A DNA stretch of 64,000 nucleotides from Conchocele bisecta (taxonomy: Eukaryota; Mollusca; Bivalvia; Lucinida; Thyasiridae). Positions 9,439 through 19,356 of the stretch are shown one piece after another. The notes beneath the pieces are model-generated. The model saw nothing but the letters and a program-made list of their open reading frames with translations, ran no database searches and was not told where the DNA came from. The translations under genes were made by a program, and so were the position numbers. Position 1 is the stretch's first letter; every line of letters starts with the position of its first letter. Where the stretch lies: positions 248,001 through 312,000 of the forward strand of contig JAQRGA010000042.1 in assembly GCA_029237695.1 (NCBI GenBank), given 5' to 3'.

Positions 9439-10311
9439 TTAGTAGAAAAGTTTATTTAACGGATATTCCACAATACCTTTGCCACCATTTTTAAGTAACT
9501 CTGGAATTATATCTCTAATAACATTTTCATCTATAATAGTATTTAATGCAATCCAGCCTTCTTCAGAAAGTTTTGAAATTGTAGGTTTTTGAAGTGCAGG
9601 TAAAATATTTATTATTTTCTCTAGGTTTTTTTCTTCTATATTAAGCATAAGACCTACTTTACCTTCAGCTGTTAGAACAGCATTTAGTAATAAAGCTATT
9701 TTCTCTATTTTATTACTTTTCCATTTATCTTTAATTGATTCCTGATTTGCAATAAACCGTGTTGTTGAAGTACATAATTCATCAATTATTTTTAATTTAT
9801 TTGCACGTAGAGAAGAGCCTGTTTCTGTTATTTCAACAATAGCATCTGCAAGTTTTGGAGGTTTTACTTCTGTAGCACCCCAACTGAATTCTACGCTTGC
9901 ATTTATATTATTTTTTTTTAAATATTTTTTAGTCATCCCAACAGCTTCAGTTGCGATTCTTTTTCCTTCTAAATCTTTTATGCTCTTAATATCTCCATTT
10001 TCAGGAACAGCAAGAACCCAACGCAAAGGTCTTCTACCTACTTTTCCATAAATTAATTCAGTTATTTCAGCTACATCTGCACCGCTTTCAACTATCCAGT
10101 CTTTACCTGTTAACCCGCAGTCAAGAATTCCTTCTTCAACATATCGAGCCATTTCCTGAGCCCTGATTAGCATGCACTCTACTTCATCATCATTTATTGT
10201 AGGATAGTATGAACGGGAGTTAATTTTAATCTTATATCCGGCTTTATCAAACATTTCTACAGTCGTATTTTCCAGACTACCCTTAGGTATTCCAAGTGTG
10301 AGTTTTGGCAT
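9439..10311 (-). CDS. hisG: ATP phosphoribosyltransferase, long form
   Basis: HisG makes phosphoribosyl-ATP from ATP and PRPP, the first committed step of histidine synthesis. I chose the ATG at 10311 (MPKLTLGIPKGSLE), which has a strong AAGGAG site 10 bases upstream; the frame stays open further upstream but that stretch has no family similarity. The family landmarks are IPKGSLE at the start, DCGLTGKDWIVE near residue 65, and the PRPP-binding VEITETGSSLRAN near residue 155. At 290 residues it has the C-terminal ACT-like domain of the long form, which is self-sufficient and normally inhibited by histidine without HisZ. No other his gene is in the window, so the pathway is scattered. Confidence 0.95.
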   Translation of the reverse strand: MPKLTLGIPKGSLENTTVEMFDKAGYKIKINSRSYYPTINDDEVECMLIRAQEMARYVEEGILDCGLTGKDWIVESGADVAEITELIYGKVGRRPLRWVLAVPENGDIKSIKDLEGKRIATEAVGMTKKYLKKNNINASVEFSWGATEVKPPKLADAIVEITETGSSLRANKLKIIDELCTSTTRFIANQESIKDKWKSNKIEKIALLLNAVLTAEGKVGLMLNIEEKNLEKIINILPALQKPTISKLSEEGWIALNTIIDENVIRDIIPELLKNGGKGIVEYPLNKLFY

Positions 10312-10511
10312 GATTATTGTACTCCTTAATCGTTTTTTAAAAATATTTTTATAGGAAAGATTGTATAACAATATTCAAAAAATCTCTTTTTTCAAAAAAA
10401 AATCTTGTGAAATTACTAAAAAGAAACTCTGTTAATACTATATATACTACTAAATTTTTGTTATCATATATTTATATACCTATATATTATAATTAATAAG
10501 GAAAAGATGTT

Positions 10512-11222
10512 GTGAAAAAACCTATTGTATCATTTTTTTCAGCTTGTCTGTTAAGTTCAGCTGTAGCATTTGCCGAAAAAGTTTCATCTACAACTAATAA
10601 TACTATGTATCAAAAAGAATCTGCAGCTAAAAGTTCAAACAGTAATTATATTTCACAATTGGCTATGTTTGAGCAGATAAGTGAAGCTTATGCAACAAAA
10701 GTACATATTACATTAGAAAAAGGAAAAACAGAATTACTTAATGCCTATAAAAAATATACAGACTCTGCAGATAATATTATCAAAAGTATTAATACAGGGC
10801 AGGAAAATATTTTGATATCAAGCAAGCGGTCTATGCAGGAGACCGTTGCCAATTTGAATAAATTAAAAGGTAATGTCAGTAAAATTATATCGAATAAGAA
10901 GGATTTCTTGAAAGAGCTATCCGAAAGCTATGCTAAAAGAGTTGCATATTATACAAAGAAAGCTGAAAAAATTAAATTAGATGGTGTCGAAGCTCTATCA
11001 AAAATAATGGAAAAATCTGCAAATGCCAAACATAAAATGGATCAGGCAGTAAAGTATGTAATTAATGGTCATAAAATATATAAAAAAATTAATAATATAA
11101 AACCAAAAAGACCATTAGCTGCAAAAAATCCTAAAATAGATAATAAATTAGTACCTTCATCTACAGAACAGAATTATAATGAAAGAGTATTTAAAATAAG
11201 ACATGACGGGATAACAAAATAG
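10512..11222 (+). CDS. secreted coiled-coil protein, function unknown
   Basis: A GTG start follows an AAGGAAAAG ribosome-binding site. The first 22 residues are a clear signal peptide (KKPIVSFFSACLLSSAVAFA), probably cleaved after AFA. The remaining 214 residues are Lys/Ser/Asn-rich and apparently all helical, with no cysteine and no domain I recognise. The protein is predicted to be periplasmic. It is transcribed divergently from hisG across about 200 bases that include several TATAAT-like stretches. Confidence 0.65.
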   Translation: MKKPIVSFFSACLLSSAVAFAEKVSSTTNNTMYQKESAAKSSNSNYISQLAMFEQISEAYATKVHITLEKGKTELLNAYKKYTDSADNIIKSINTGQENILISSKRSMQETVANLNKLKGNVSKIISNKKDFLKELSESYAKRVAYYTKKAEKIKLDGVEALSKIMEKSANAKHKMDQAVKYVINGHKIYKKINNIKPKRPLAAKNPKIDNKLVPSSTEQNYNERVFKIRHDGITK

Positions 11223-11323
11223 TTAAAAAGTTTTTGCAGAATGAGTGATTTGGATATTTATTATAGTAAAGATAAAATAATTTATCAGGAATACCTTTAT
11301 AAGTTATACTGAGTACAATAATA

Positions 11324-12217
11324 CTATTTTCTCATACATGCTTCTTTAAAGCGACATATATGACATTTTTTTTGATTTGTGGTTTTATCAAAATTATCAA
11401 TATATGCTTTTTTTGTATAGCTTAATCTTGATTTCATTTTTATTACAGATTTATTTATAATCTGTATAACTTCTTTCAGATTTCTTTTGGCGTAAACAGT
11501 ATAATTTCTATTCTCTTTTACAAATATTGTTTGTGTTACTATATTATCTATTTTTGGCTTCCAGTGTACTAAAATGTATAGTTCAAATAAAGCAGTTGCT
11601 AGGGACCAGTTACTATTATCAGAAAGATCGAAATTAAGATTAACAGCAACTAATTTTTTATTATAAGAATATATTGAAAGTGGATTTAACCATATTTTAA
11701 GTCCATTCATTTTGAAATATTTAAAATTAATATTATGACGTAGCTGTACAGTCAAAGCTGTTTTTAAAAGTATATTTAAAGATTTATTTGTATATAAATG
11801 TGAAAAATAGTTGCTTACTTTTTTCAACGCCCATATTTTTATGCAATCAGGATCAGTACATTTATAATAGGTGCTAAATAGATTTATTTGCTTTGGATCG
11901 TCTATCCAGTTCTTTACTTTAAGCGAAGAAATATCTTTTAGAATAAATTTAATAGCATGTGATTTTATATTTTTAAAATCAGGTAATATTTGTTTTGCTA
12001 TAGCCATTTTAAAAGAATTACAAATAATATTAGTTAGCCATAATTCCTCTGTCTGCATATGTTTCAACTTGAATAGTTGAATAGATAGATTATTAGAATA
12101 TTGTGTCCAGCCGTTCCATGATCCATAATAATTGAAATAGTATGATCTCTCGCAATACTCAAAGAGGTTATGTCGTGATATAGACCAGCTGAATTCATTT
12201 TTTAAATTATTTTGCAT
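11324..12217 (-). CDS. PD-(D/E)XK-superfamily-like protein with iron-sulfur cysteines but degenerate active site
   Basis: The protein has 297 residues. The start (SWSISRHNLFEYCERSYYFNYYG) is typical of Cas4/AddB-like nucleases, with the lone cysteine C22. The C-terminus ends in C285-x2-C288-x5-C294 (KKCHICRFKEACMRK). Together these are the four cysteines that hold a 4Fe-4S cluster in that superfamily. In the middle, where the catalytic GxxD and D/E-x-K strands should be, the sequence reads about KIWLNPLSIYSYNKKLVAVNLNFD. The Asp is missing and the D/E-x-K motif is replaced by a strand without the acidic residue and lysine, so I expect no nuclease activity by the usual mechanism. It overlaps a 54-residue reading frame by 11 bases and lies downstream of a membrane-protein gene, probably one operon. 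Family assignment is by motif pattern only. Confidence 0.55.
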   Translation of the reverse strand: MQNNLKNEFSWSISRHNLFEYCERSYYFNYYGSWNGWTQYSNNLSIQLFKLKHMQTEELWLTNIICNSFKMAIAKQILPDFKNIKSHAIKFILKDISSLKVKNWIDDPKQINLFSTYYKCTDPDCIKIWALKKVSNYFSHLYTNKSLNILLKTALTVQLRHNINFKYFKMNGLKIWLNPLSIYSYNKKLVAVNLNFDLSDNSNWSLATALFELYILVHWKPKIDNIVTQTIFVKENRNYTVYAKRNLKEVIQIINKSVIKMKSRLSYTKKAYIDNFDKTTNQKKCHICRFKEACMRK

Positions 12218-12371
12218 TCCAGGTAGAATTTTTATTTGGTGCTACATCATCTAAATATTTTGAATTTTTTTTAGAGGGGATAGAATATTCCACAATATAA
12301 TCTTCTTTTAAATTGAAGTTAACGTTTAAATTAAACTTATTAAAAACCTTTTTTATAGTGTATTGATTCAT
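12207..12371 (-). CDS. possible 54-residue protein, function unknown
   Basis: An ATG-started frame, MNQYTIKKVFNKFNLNVNF at its N-terminus and ending WNAK, fills the gap between the membrane protein (ends 12401) and the PD-(D/E)XK-like gene (starts 12217), overlapping the latter by 11 bases. The ribosome-binding site is weak. It is acidic/basic mixed, with no membrane segment and no known domain. The position and coupling overlap argue that it is real; the short length argues caution. Confidence 0.4.
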   Translation of the reverse strand: MNQYTIKKVFNKFNLNVNFNLKEDYIVEYSIPSKKNSKYLDDVAPNKNSTWNAK

Positions 12372-12400
12372 GCTTAATTTCTTTTATGTAAAGAATATAA

Positions 12401-12808
12401 TTATTTAAATAAATGTGAGTAGTCAATAACTATAAATTTACCTGATAATAATAATCCGATAATATAAGCTGGCGAAGCAAATAGAATTGATATAATCTTT
12501 GCAATTTCCTGTTCTTTGTTAGATATTTTTAGTACCTCCAAACCAATATCTTCAGGAGTTCCCCATATAGTAAAATAGAAATCAACAGATATTATTAGGA
12601 GAAGTGCAATAATATTTATAAAATTAAACAGATATGATAGTTCAGGTGTCCAGTAAATAATAATTAAAAGTATCATATAAATAGCACTAAAGGTCTCGTA
12701 TAGGAAAAAGATTATTTTCACCTTATGCTTAAAGTGAAAGAGTATATTAGATAATACTAAGATGATGAAAAGTAAAACATAAATTTCCATCCATAAAGGC
12801 ATGAGCAT
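12401..12808 (-). CDS. small membrane protein, function unknown
   Basis: The 135-residue protein has four predicted membrane helices (about residues 7-25, 30-50, 58-80 and 105-127), with a charged loop (LEVLKISNKEQEIAK) before the last. The first ATG is at 12808 and an ATG at 12802 is equally possible. I recognise no family. It is the first gene of a minus-strand group with the 54-residue frame and the PD-(D/E)XK-like protein (29-base gap, then overlap). Confidence 0.5.
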   Translation of the reverse strand: MLMPLWMEIYVLLFIILVLSNILFHFKHKVKIIFFLYETFSAIYMILLIIIYWTPELSYLFNFINIIALLLIISVDFYFTIWGTPEDIGLEVLKISNKEQEIAKIISILFASPAYIIGLLLSGKFIVIDYSHLFK

Positions 12809-13012
12809 AGAAAGATCCCGCTAAGTTTAAATAGTTTGATATGATACTGAATTTAAAATATAGATTGTTTTATATATAAAACTAGTAGGTTTATAAAATG
12901 GAAATATATAATTATAAGTTCAAGAAAAATGATTTTTCTTTAAAATAGATACAGGAATATTATATTAATTGATTATTATAATTAATATTTATTAATCATT
13001 GGTTTTATTCTT

Positions 13013-15325
13013 ATGCTAAGAAAAATTTATGAAATAGAGGGCATTGTTCAGGGTGTAGGTTTTAGACCCAAAATTTACTGTTTTGCCGTAAAGTTAAATT
13101 TAGGAGGCTGGATTAAAAATTTTTCGGGTAAAGTTAAATTAGCTATTGAAGGAACTGACGAGGAATTGGATTCTTTTATAACATCAATTTATGATAATAT
13201 ACCACAACAGGCTAGGATACAGAAAATAATATTACTGGCTGAAGAAGAGTGTTATAAAAAATCTACTTTTAAAATTCTGGAAAGTAGTGATGACATCACA
13301 TATAAGATTTCTATTCCGGCAGATTTGGCAATGTGTTCTGAGTGTGCTGAAGAAATTATGGAGTTAGGTAATAGAAGATATCATTATCCATTTACCACCT
13401 GTGTTAACTGCGGTCCAAGATATACGGTAGTTAATGCTGTCCCTTATGATAGATGCCGAACTACATTATCAGAATTTTCACTTTGCTCCGAATGTGAAAA
13501 AGAGTATAAAGATCCAACCAATAGGAGGTTTCATGCGGAAAGTATTGCGTGTCCAGTTTGTGGACCAACACTATTTTTTTGTGATGATAGAGGAAATAGG
13601 ATTGAAACAGTTGATCCTATTGAGCATTTTAAAAGTGAAATAAAAGATGGAAAAATTATTGCTGTAAGGGGAATTGGCGGCTATTTATTGGCATCAGATG
13701 GTTTTAACAGAAATAGTATTGCTGATTTAAGAAAAAGAAAAAATAGACCTCATAAGCCATTTGCTGTTATGGCACGAAATATTGATATCGTTAAAAAATA
13801 TTGCTGTCTTGATAAGATGGAAGAAAAATCTCTTAAATCTCCTAATGCACCAATTGTTATCTTAGATGTAAAAGATAAAAGAAATCTCCCTATGGATCTA
13901 TTGTCTCCCGATACTGATACACTTGGTGTTATGATGCCTTATTCACCAATGCATATGTTGTTATTTAGCAATAATATTGAATTTCTTATAATGACTAGCG
14001 GTAATAAAGGTGGAGAGCCTATCTGTATTAAAAATAGTGAAGCTTTTGAACGGCTTCAGGGTATTGCTGATGGTTTTTTATGTCATAATAGAGATATTAA
14101 TTTAAGAAATGATGATTCGCTTTGCATCAAACAAAAGAATAAAATACAGGTATGGAGAAGAGCTAGAGGTTTCGCACCTGAAAGTATAGAATTAAATAGC
14201 TTCATAGCTAAAACAGTTTTGGCTATGGGGGCTGAATTAAAAAATACATTGACTCTAGCTTATGATAATGAGGCTGTTATATCTCCTCATATTGGTGATC
14301 TTGAGACTCCTGAGGCAGTTGACGGTTTAAAAGAAGTCAGTGAATATTTTCCTAAATTTTTTAAGAAAACGCCTGAAGTTCTTGCTGTGGATCTACATAG
14401 TGATATGCATTCTACATGTTTAGGAAATGAAATTGCAGATAAATATGGAATAAAAACAGTCAGCGTACAGCATCATTTTGCTCATGGTATGGCATGTATG
14501 GCTGAACATGGTTTAGATGAAAGTTTTGCTTTAGTATATGATGGAACAGGTTTAGGTCTAGATGGAACTATTTGGGGTGCAGAGCTGTTATATATTAAAG
14601 ATTATAACTTTAAGAGAGTTTCTACATATAAATATGCTCCACTTCCAGGTGGAGATGCCGCTGTATATAATCCTTTGAGACAGCTAATTGGACGGTGGAT
14701 TAATATAGATAGAAATATTTCCCAAAAATTATTATCACATTATAAGCTTTCAAAAAAAGAGATTGATATATGGGAAATACAGTGTAATAAAGGAATTAAT
14801 ACACCTCTTTCACATGCTGCAGGGAGATTATTTGATGCATATTCAGTATTGATTGGAGTTTCTACAGGCAAGATTACGTATGAGGGGCAGGGTGCAATAA
14901 AGCTTGAGGCAGTAGCAAAACAGGCTTTTCTTGAAAAAAAACTGGAAGAGCCATATAGAATACCATTTTTATTAGAAGAAAAAGATAATTTTTTATACGT
15001 AAATTGGGATGGTGCTTTTAATATGTTTTCGGATAGTGAAATCATTGCTATATCTAATAATTTTGAACTTCAATCTAAATATGCTTTGGCGTTTCATTAT
15101 GCTGTTGCTGGAGCAGCTATAAAACAAATTGAATATGGATTAAATAAATATAATTCTAAAAATTTAGTTTTATCAGGTGGAGTTTTTATGAATAGAATTT
15201 TAAGTTATTTGATAGAAAGTTTTGCGTCAGAAAAATTAGGTCTAAACATATTTATTCATGAAAAAACACCGCCAAATGATGGGTGTATCTCGTTGGGGCA
15301 GGCAGTAATAGCTTCTAATTTATAA
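13013..15325 (+). CDS. hypF: carbamoyltransferase HypF
   Basis: HypF uses carbamoyl phosphate and ATP to make the carbamoyl group that becomes cyanide on the iron of [NiFe] hydrogenases, handing it to HypE. All four parts are present in 770 residues. They are an acylphosphatase domain (GVGFRP at 14-19), two zinc-finger pairs (C108/C111 with C130/C133, then CSEC near 158 and CPVC near 180), a YrdC-type domain (KIIAVRGIGGYLLASDG near 215), and a Kae1-like C-terminal domain with the metal-binding HHFAHGMACM segment near 487 and NGVFMN-type SGGVFMN near the end. Length and order are those of intact HypF. No hypC, D, E or hydrogenase gene lies in the window, so its partners must be elsewhere. Confidence 0.95.
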   Translation: MLRKIYEIEGIVQGVGFRPKIYCFAVKLNLGGWIKNFSGKVKLAIEGTDEELDSFITSIYDNIPQQARIQKIILLAEEECYKKSTFKILESSDDITYKISIPADLAMCSECAEEIMELGNRRYHYPFTTCVNCGPRYTVVNAVPYDRCRTTLSEFSLCSECEKEYKDPTNRRFHAESIACPVCGPTLFFCDDRGNRIETVDPIEHFKSEIKDGKIIAVRGIGGYLLASDGFNRNSIADLRKRKNRPHKPFAVMARNIDIVKKYCCLDKMEEKSLKSPNAPIVILDVKDKRNLPMDLLSPDTDTLGVMMPYSPMHMLLFSNNIEFLIMTSGNKGGEPICIKNSEAFERLQGIADGFLCHNRDINLRNDDSLCIKQKNKIQVWRRARGFAPESIELNSFIAKTVLAMGAELKNTLTLAYDNEAVISPHIGDLETPEAVDGLKEVSEYFPKFFKKTPEVLAVDLHSDMHSTCLGNEIADKYGIKTVSVQHHFAHGMACMAEHGLDESFALVYDGTGLGLDGTIWGAELLYIKDYNFKRVSTYKYAPLPGGDAAVYNPLRQLIGRWINIDRNISQKLLSHYKLSKKEIDIWEIQCNKGINTPLSHAAGRLFDAYSVLIGVSTGKITYEGQGAIKLEAVAKQAFLEKKLEEPYRIPFLLEEKDNFLYVNWDGAFNMFSDSEIIAISNNFELQSKYALAFHYAVAGAAIKQIEYGLNKYNSKNLVLSGGVFMNRILSYLIESFASEKLGLNIFIHEKTPPNDGCISLGQAVIASNL

Positions 15326-15559
15326 ATTGTTTATTTACATAAAATAATTGTATTTTTTAAAGATTACTCTGTTAAAAAATAAAACATAATTATTATAAAT
15401 ATTTTCAATCTAACATATTTAAATATTCAAAAAATATTGCCTTTTTTTTAAAAAATAATTATAACTTTTTTAATTTTTGATGCAGAAGTGACTCTTACTT
15501 TTTCAAGCTTAGGAATTTAACTTAAAAAATTAAACTTTCATTTTTCAAGTAAAAAATAA

Positions 15560-15651
15560 TGGCGGAGAGAGCGGGATTCGAACCCGCGGTACCCACCTAA
15601 GGGTACGGCAGTTTAGCAAACTGCTACTTTCGACCACTCAGTCATCTCTCC
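15560..15651 (-). tRNA. tRNA-Ser (anticodon GCT)
   Basis: The 92-base minus-strand cloverleaf has the long variable arm of class II tRNAs (CGTACCCTTAGGTGGGTACC). The acceptor stem is GGAGAGA/TCTCTCC, the discriminator is G, CCA is encoded, and the anticodon stem GCAGT/ACTGC encloses TTGCTAA. It reads AGC/AGU serine codons. Confidence 0.95.
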
Positions 15652-15938
15652 ACTTAGTAATGAATAGATATTATAATTCAATATTTTCAATGATCAAATA
15701 AAGTTTGATTTTTTTTGAGTTTTCTTTTTTTAAAAACCAAACTTTGAAAAAATGAGTTTAAGAGTAGCTTTATCTGTTATATATCATAAAATATTATTTG
15801 TGTATAAATAGATACAAACCCTTAGATTTGAAATGCTTTTAAGTTTTATTGAAGATTGGAAAGATTTTGATATATTAGCATTTTATATTTTGTAATTAAT
15901 AATTATTTATATAAAATAAATAAAATTTGGAGTTCTAT
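15652..15938. promoter_or_regulatory. AT-rich leader region upstream of glgP
   Basis: These 287 bases between tRNA-Ser and glgP hold no open frame. They end with a TTTGGAG ribosome-binding site 8 bases before the glgP ATG. The glgP promoter must lie here, but several TATAAT-like strings make it impossible to choose one. Confidence 0.35.
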
Positions 15939-18413
15939 ATGACAAAAGAGAATGAACAGGGCTTTTTTTCAGACAGTTATGATTGCCATCATAGAGATTC
16001 ACTAAAAGAGACTTTTTTAGAACATTTAGAATATACTTTGGTAAAAGATAGAAACAGCGTCACCCGAGAGGACTCCTACAAAGCTTTGGCATATGCAATT
16101 AGGGATAAATTAGTTCACAATTATCTAAGAACTAAAAATGAATATAAAGAGCAGCATGCGAAAAAAGTTTATTATTTGTCAATGGAATTCCTGATGGGAA
16201 GATTAATGGGAAACACATTGATGAATCTTCATGAATATAAAAAAAGCAGTGAAATTTTAAAAGAACTAGGCTATGATCTGGAAAGAATAAGAGATCTTGA
16301 ACCTGATATGGGACTTGGGAATGGTGGTCTAGGTAGACTTGCAGCATGTTTTCTTGATTCAATGGCAACATTAGAGCTTCCTGCCTATGGCTATACTATT
16401 AGATATGAACATGGTATATTTAAACAGAAATTTGTAAATGGTTTTCAGCATGAAGAAGCCGATGAATGGCTTGAATTTGGTAATCCATGGGAAATACCAA
16501 GACCTGAATTTACTTTCAATATTAAATTTAACGGCAAATTAAAAAGATATATTGACGAAAACGGTAAGGAAAAACATAAATGGGTTGATGCTGATGTTGT
16601 CGACGCATTGGCATACGATATTCTTATACCTGGATATATGAATAATACAGTTAACTATTTAAGACTTTGGCAGGCAAAAGCCACAAAAATTTTTGACTTT
16701 AACTTTTTCAATAGTGGTGATTATCTTAATGCCGTTCTTGATAAAAATGGTTCTGAAAATATTTCTAAAGTATTATATCCTAATGATAATTATCCCAAAG
16801 GAAAAATTTTAAGACTAAAGCAAGAATATTTTTTAGTTTCAGCTTCTCTTCAGGATATTATGCGTCAATATAAAATAGATTATGGAGATATATCTAAATT
16901 TAATGAAAAAATAGCTATACAGTTAAATGATACACATCCGGCAATGGCTATTCCTGAATTAATGAGAATTCTTCTTGACGAAGAAGGCTTGGAATGGAAG
17001 AAAGCTTGGGATATTACAGTTAAAACTTTTGGATATACAAATCATACTGTTCTACCTGAAGCTCTTGAAAGCTGGTCCCTTGATATTATACAAAAATTAC
17101 TGCCTAGACATATGCAGATTATATTTGAAATTAATTATAAGTTCTTAGACATGGTAGGTAAAAAATATCCAGATATACTTGGAAAAGTTTCAATTATTGA
17201 AGAAGGCCATGACAAAAAAGTAAGAATGGCTAATTTATCAATTATCGGCAGCCATTCAGTAAATGGTGTTGCAAAACTGCATAGTGAAATTATAAAAAAA
17301 GAGCTATTTAAAGATTTTTATAAGATTTTTCCAGAAAAATTTAATAATAAAACTAATGGAGTTACTCCGCGAAGATGGATCAAAGAAGCTAATTTTCCTT
17401 TATTCAAACTTCTATCCAATAAACTTGGATATGGTTTCATTAAAAATTTAGATGAAATAGCTGAAATTGAAAAATATATAAATGATAAAGAGTTTACTGA
17501 TTCATGGCAAAAAATTAAAAGAGATAATAAGAAAGTTTTGAGAGAGTATATTAAAAAACATCATAATGTCGATGTCAGCCTTGATTCTATTTTTGATGTT
17601 CAGATTAAGAGACTTCATGAATATAAAAGACAGTTATTAAATGCTTTTCACGCCATTACTTTATATAATAGAATAAAAAAAAATCCTGATAAAAAATTTA
17701 CTCCTAGAACTATTATTTTTGCAGGAAAAGCCGCTCCCGGTTACCATACAGCTAAACTTATCATTAAACTGATTAACTCTATCGGAGAAAAAGTTAATAA
17801 TGATCCTGCTGCAAGCAAGTATCTCAATGTAGTTTATATGGCAAACTATTCTGTTTCATTAGCAGAAAAAATCATTCCTGCAGCTGATTTATCTGAACAG
17901 ATCTCAACCGCTGGCTATGAAGCATCAGGCACAGGTAATATAAAATTTTCACTAAATGGTGCATTAACTATTGGCACAATGGATGGAGCAAATGTTGAAA
18001 TGGCTGAAAATATTGGTGAGGAACATATGTTTATTTTTGGTCTTAGAAATAATGAAGTTCAGGATGTTAAAGCTAAAGGATACCATCCTCAAGATTATTA
18101 CAATAAAAATGAAGAATTAAAGGAAGTAATTAATATGATAAGAGATGGTTACTTCAATCCTGAAGATAAAGACCTATTTAAATCTATTAGCGATTCTCTT
18201 TTATATTACGGTGATACTTATATGCTGCTTGCTGATTATGAAGATTATATAAAGGCACAGGATAAAGTTGCAGAGTTATATGAAGATCAGGAAACATGGA
18301 CAAAAAAATCTATTATAAATGTTGCAAGAATGGGTTATTTTTCAAGTGATAGAACAATAAAAGAATACGCTGAAGAAATTTGGAATGTTAAACCTGTAGA
18401 AATAAAAATCTAA
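15939..18413 (+). CDS. glgP: glycogen/starch phosphorylase
   Basis: The enzyme releases glucose 1-phosphate from alpha-1,4-glucans with pyridoxal phosphate as cofactor. The ATG at 15939 has a GGAG site directly upstream and is preferred over an earlier TTG. The 824 residues match the family's usual length. Visible landmarks are YYLSMEFLMGR and LGNGGLGRLAACFLDS in the N-terminal half, the QLNDTHP segment near residue 329, and the PLP-lysine segment EASGTGNIKFSLNGALTIGT with K669. The gene is transcribed with the metallophosphoesterase downstream. It implies that the organism stores or takes up glucan. Confidence 0.96.
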   Translation: MTKENEQGFFSDSYDCHHRDSLKETFLEHLEYTLVKDRNSVTREDSYKALAYAIRDKLVHNYLRTKNEYKEQHAKKVYYLSMEFLMGRLMGNTLMNLHEYKKSSEILKELGYDLERIRDLEPDMGLGNGGLGRLAACFLDSMATLELPAYGYTIRYEHGIFKQKFVNGFQHEEADEWLEFGNPWEIPRPEFTFNIKFNGKLKRYIDENGKEKHKWVDADVVDALAYDILIPGYMNNTVNYLRLWQAKATKIFDFNFFNSGDYLNAVLDKNGSENISKVLYPNDNYPKGKILRLKQEYFLVSASLQDIMRQYKIDYGDISKFNEKIAIQLNDTHPAMAIPELMRILLDEEGLEWKKAWDITVKTFGYTNHTVLPEALESWSLDIIQKLLPRHMQIIFEINYKFLDMVGKKYPDILGKVSIIEEGHDKKVRMANLSIIGSHSVNGVAKLHSEIIKKELFKDFYKIFPEKFNNKTNGVTPRRWIKEANFPLFKLLSNKLGYGFIKNLDEIAEIEKYINDKEFTDSWQKIKRDNKKVLREYIKKHHNVDVSLDSIFDVQIKRLHEYKRQLLNAFHAITLYNRIKKNPDKKFTPRTIIFAGKAAPGYHTAKLIIKLINSIGEKVNNDPAASKYLNVVYMANYSVSLAEKIIPAADLSEQISTAGYEASGTGNIKFSLNGALTIGTMDGANVEMAENIGEEHMFIFGLRNNEVQDVKAKGYHPQDYYNKNEELKEVINMIRDGYFNPEDKDLFKSISDSLLYYGDTYMLLADYEDYIKAQDKVAELYEDQETWTKKSIINVARMGYFSSDRTIKEYAEEIWNVKPVEIKI

Positions 18414-18488
18414 TATAAATATAATAACTAAAAAGATAGGATGAGTATTCTTTCCACTTATTTTGCTCTTTTTCTTAGGACACTGAGA

Positions 18489-19217
18489 ATGTTTAAAATC
18501 GCACAAATAACTGATATTCATATATCATCAAATGACAAATTAAAAGGTGATTTTGATGCTAAAGAAAGACTGCTTAATGTATTGAGTGATGTTAGTAGAA
18601 AGAATATTAATTTAATTATCGTATCAGGTGATTTAGTAAATTTTTCTGATGATATCGCTTCTTATAAATGGATAAAAACTCATCTTTATACTCAGGGAGT
18701 AAAGGTAATTACTCTACCAGGTAATCATGACTCTTCCGTTAATATATCAAATGTTTTTGATATGAAAAATTATTTAAAATCAGATGAAATTTATTTCTCA
18801 ATGAAAGCTGAAAATTATATATTCGCTTTTCTAGATTCATCTAAGCATATTATCAGTGGGCAGCAGGTGGAATGGCTTAAAAATTTAAATGCAAAATCCA
18901 ATAAAGATATTGTCATCTTTGTACATCATCCTTTGGACTATTGCGGATGCCATTTTATGGATAGAAAATATCCGTTAAAAAATATTTCAGAAATGAAAAA
19001 GCTACTTCTCAGCTGCAAAAATATTAAGTATATATTCACTGGACACTATCATACAGAAAAACAGATAAATATTGGACATATAAAACAATACATAGCTCCT
19101 TCAACATGGTATCAAATTGGCAGTGATATAAAAGGCTTTAATATTTCTAAAAAATATGGATGGCGTGAAATAGAGATTGATCAAAACTCCATATCTACGT
19201 TTGTTCATTATATTTAA
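18489..19217 (+). CDS. calcineurin-like metallophosphoesterase
   Basis: I chose the ATG at 18489 (MFKIAQITDIHIS), because the family always begins its first strand there; the frame can also be read from an ATG at 18441. All dimetal-site motifs are present: D-x-H (TDIH), GDLVN, GNHD, FVHHP and GHYH. The 242-residue size and layout resemble CpdA/YfcE-type cyclic-nucleotide or phosphodiester hydrolases, but the substrate cannot be named. It follows glgP by about 75 bases in the same direction. Confidence 0.85.
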   Translation: MFKIAQITDIHISSNDKLKGDFDAKERLLNVLSDVSRKNINLIIVSGDLVNFSDDIASYKWIKTHLYTQGVKVITLPGNHDSSVNISNVFDMKNYLKSDEIYFSMKAENYIFAFLDSSKHIISGQQVEWLKNLNAKSNKDIVIFVHHPLDYCGCHFMDRKYPLKNISEMKKLLLSCKNIKYIFTGHYHTEKQINIGHIKQYIAPSTWYQIGSDIKGFNISKKYGWREIEIDQNSISTFVHYI

Positions 19218-19356
19218 TTAATACATCCCTCACCTCTATACCTCTGCACTCTTTTTATTCTCTCATATTATGTTCAGGAATTGAAAGTATTAAGTTTAGA
19301 TAATATTTTCTTTTAATGTCTATTTAATTTTTAGATTACAGGAGCTTTAGAATATT

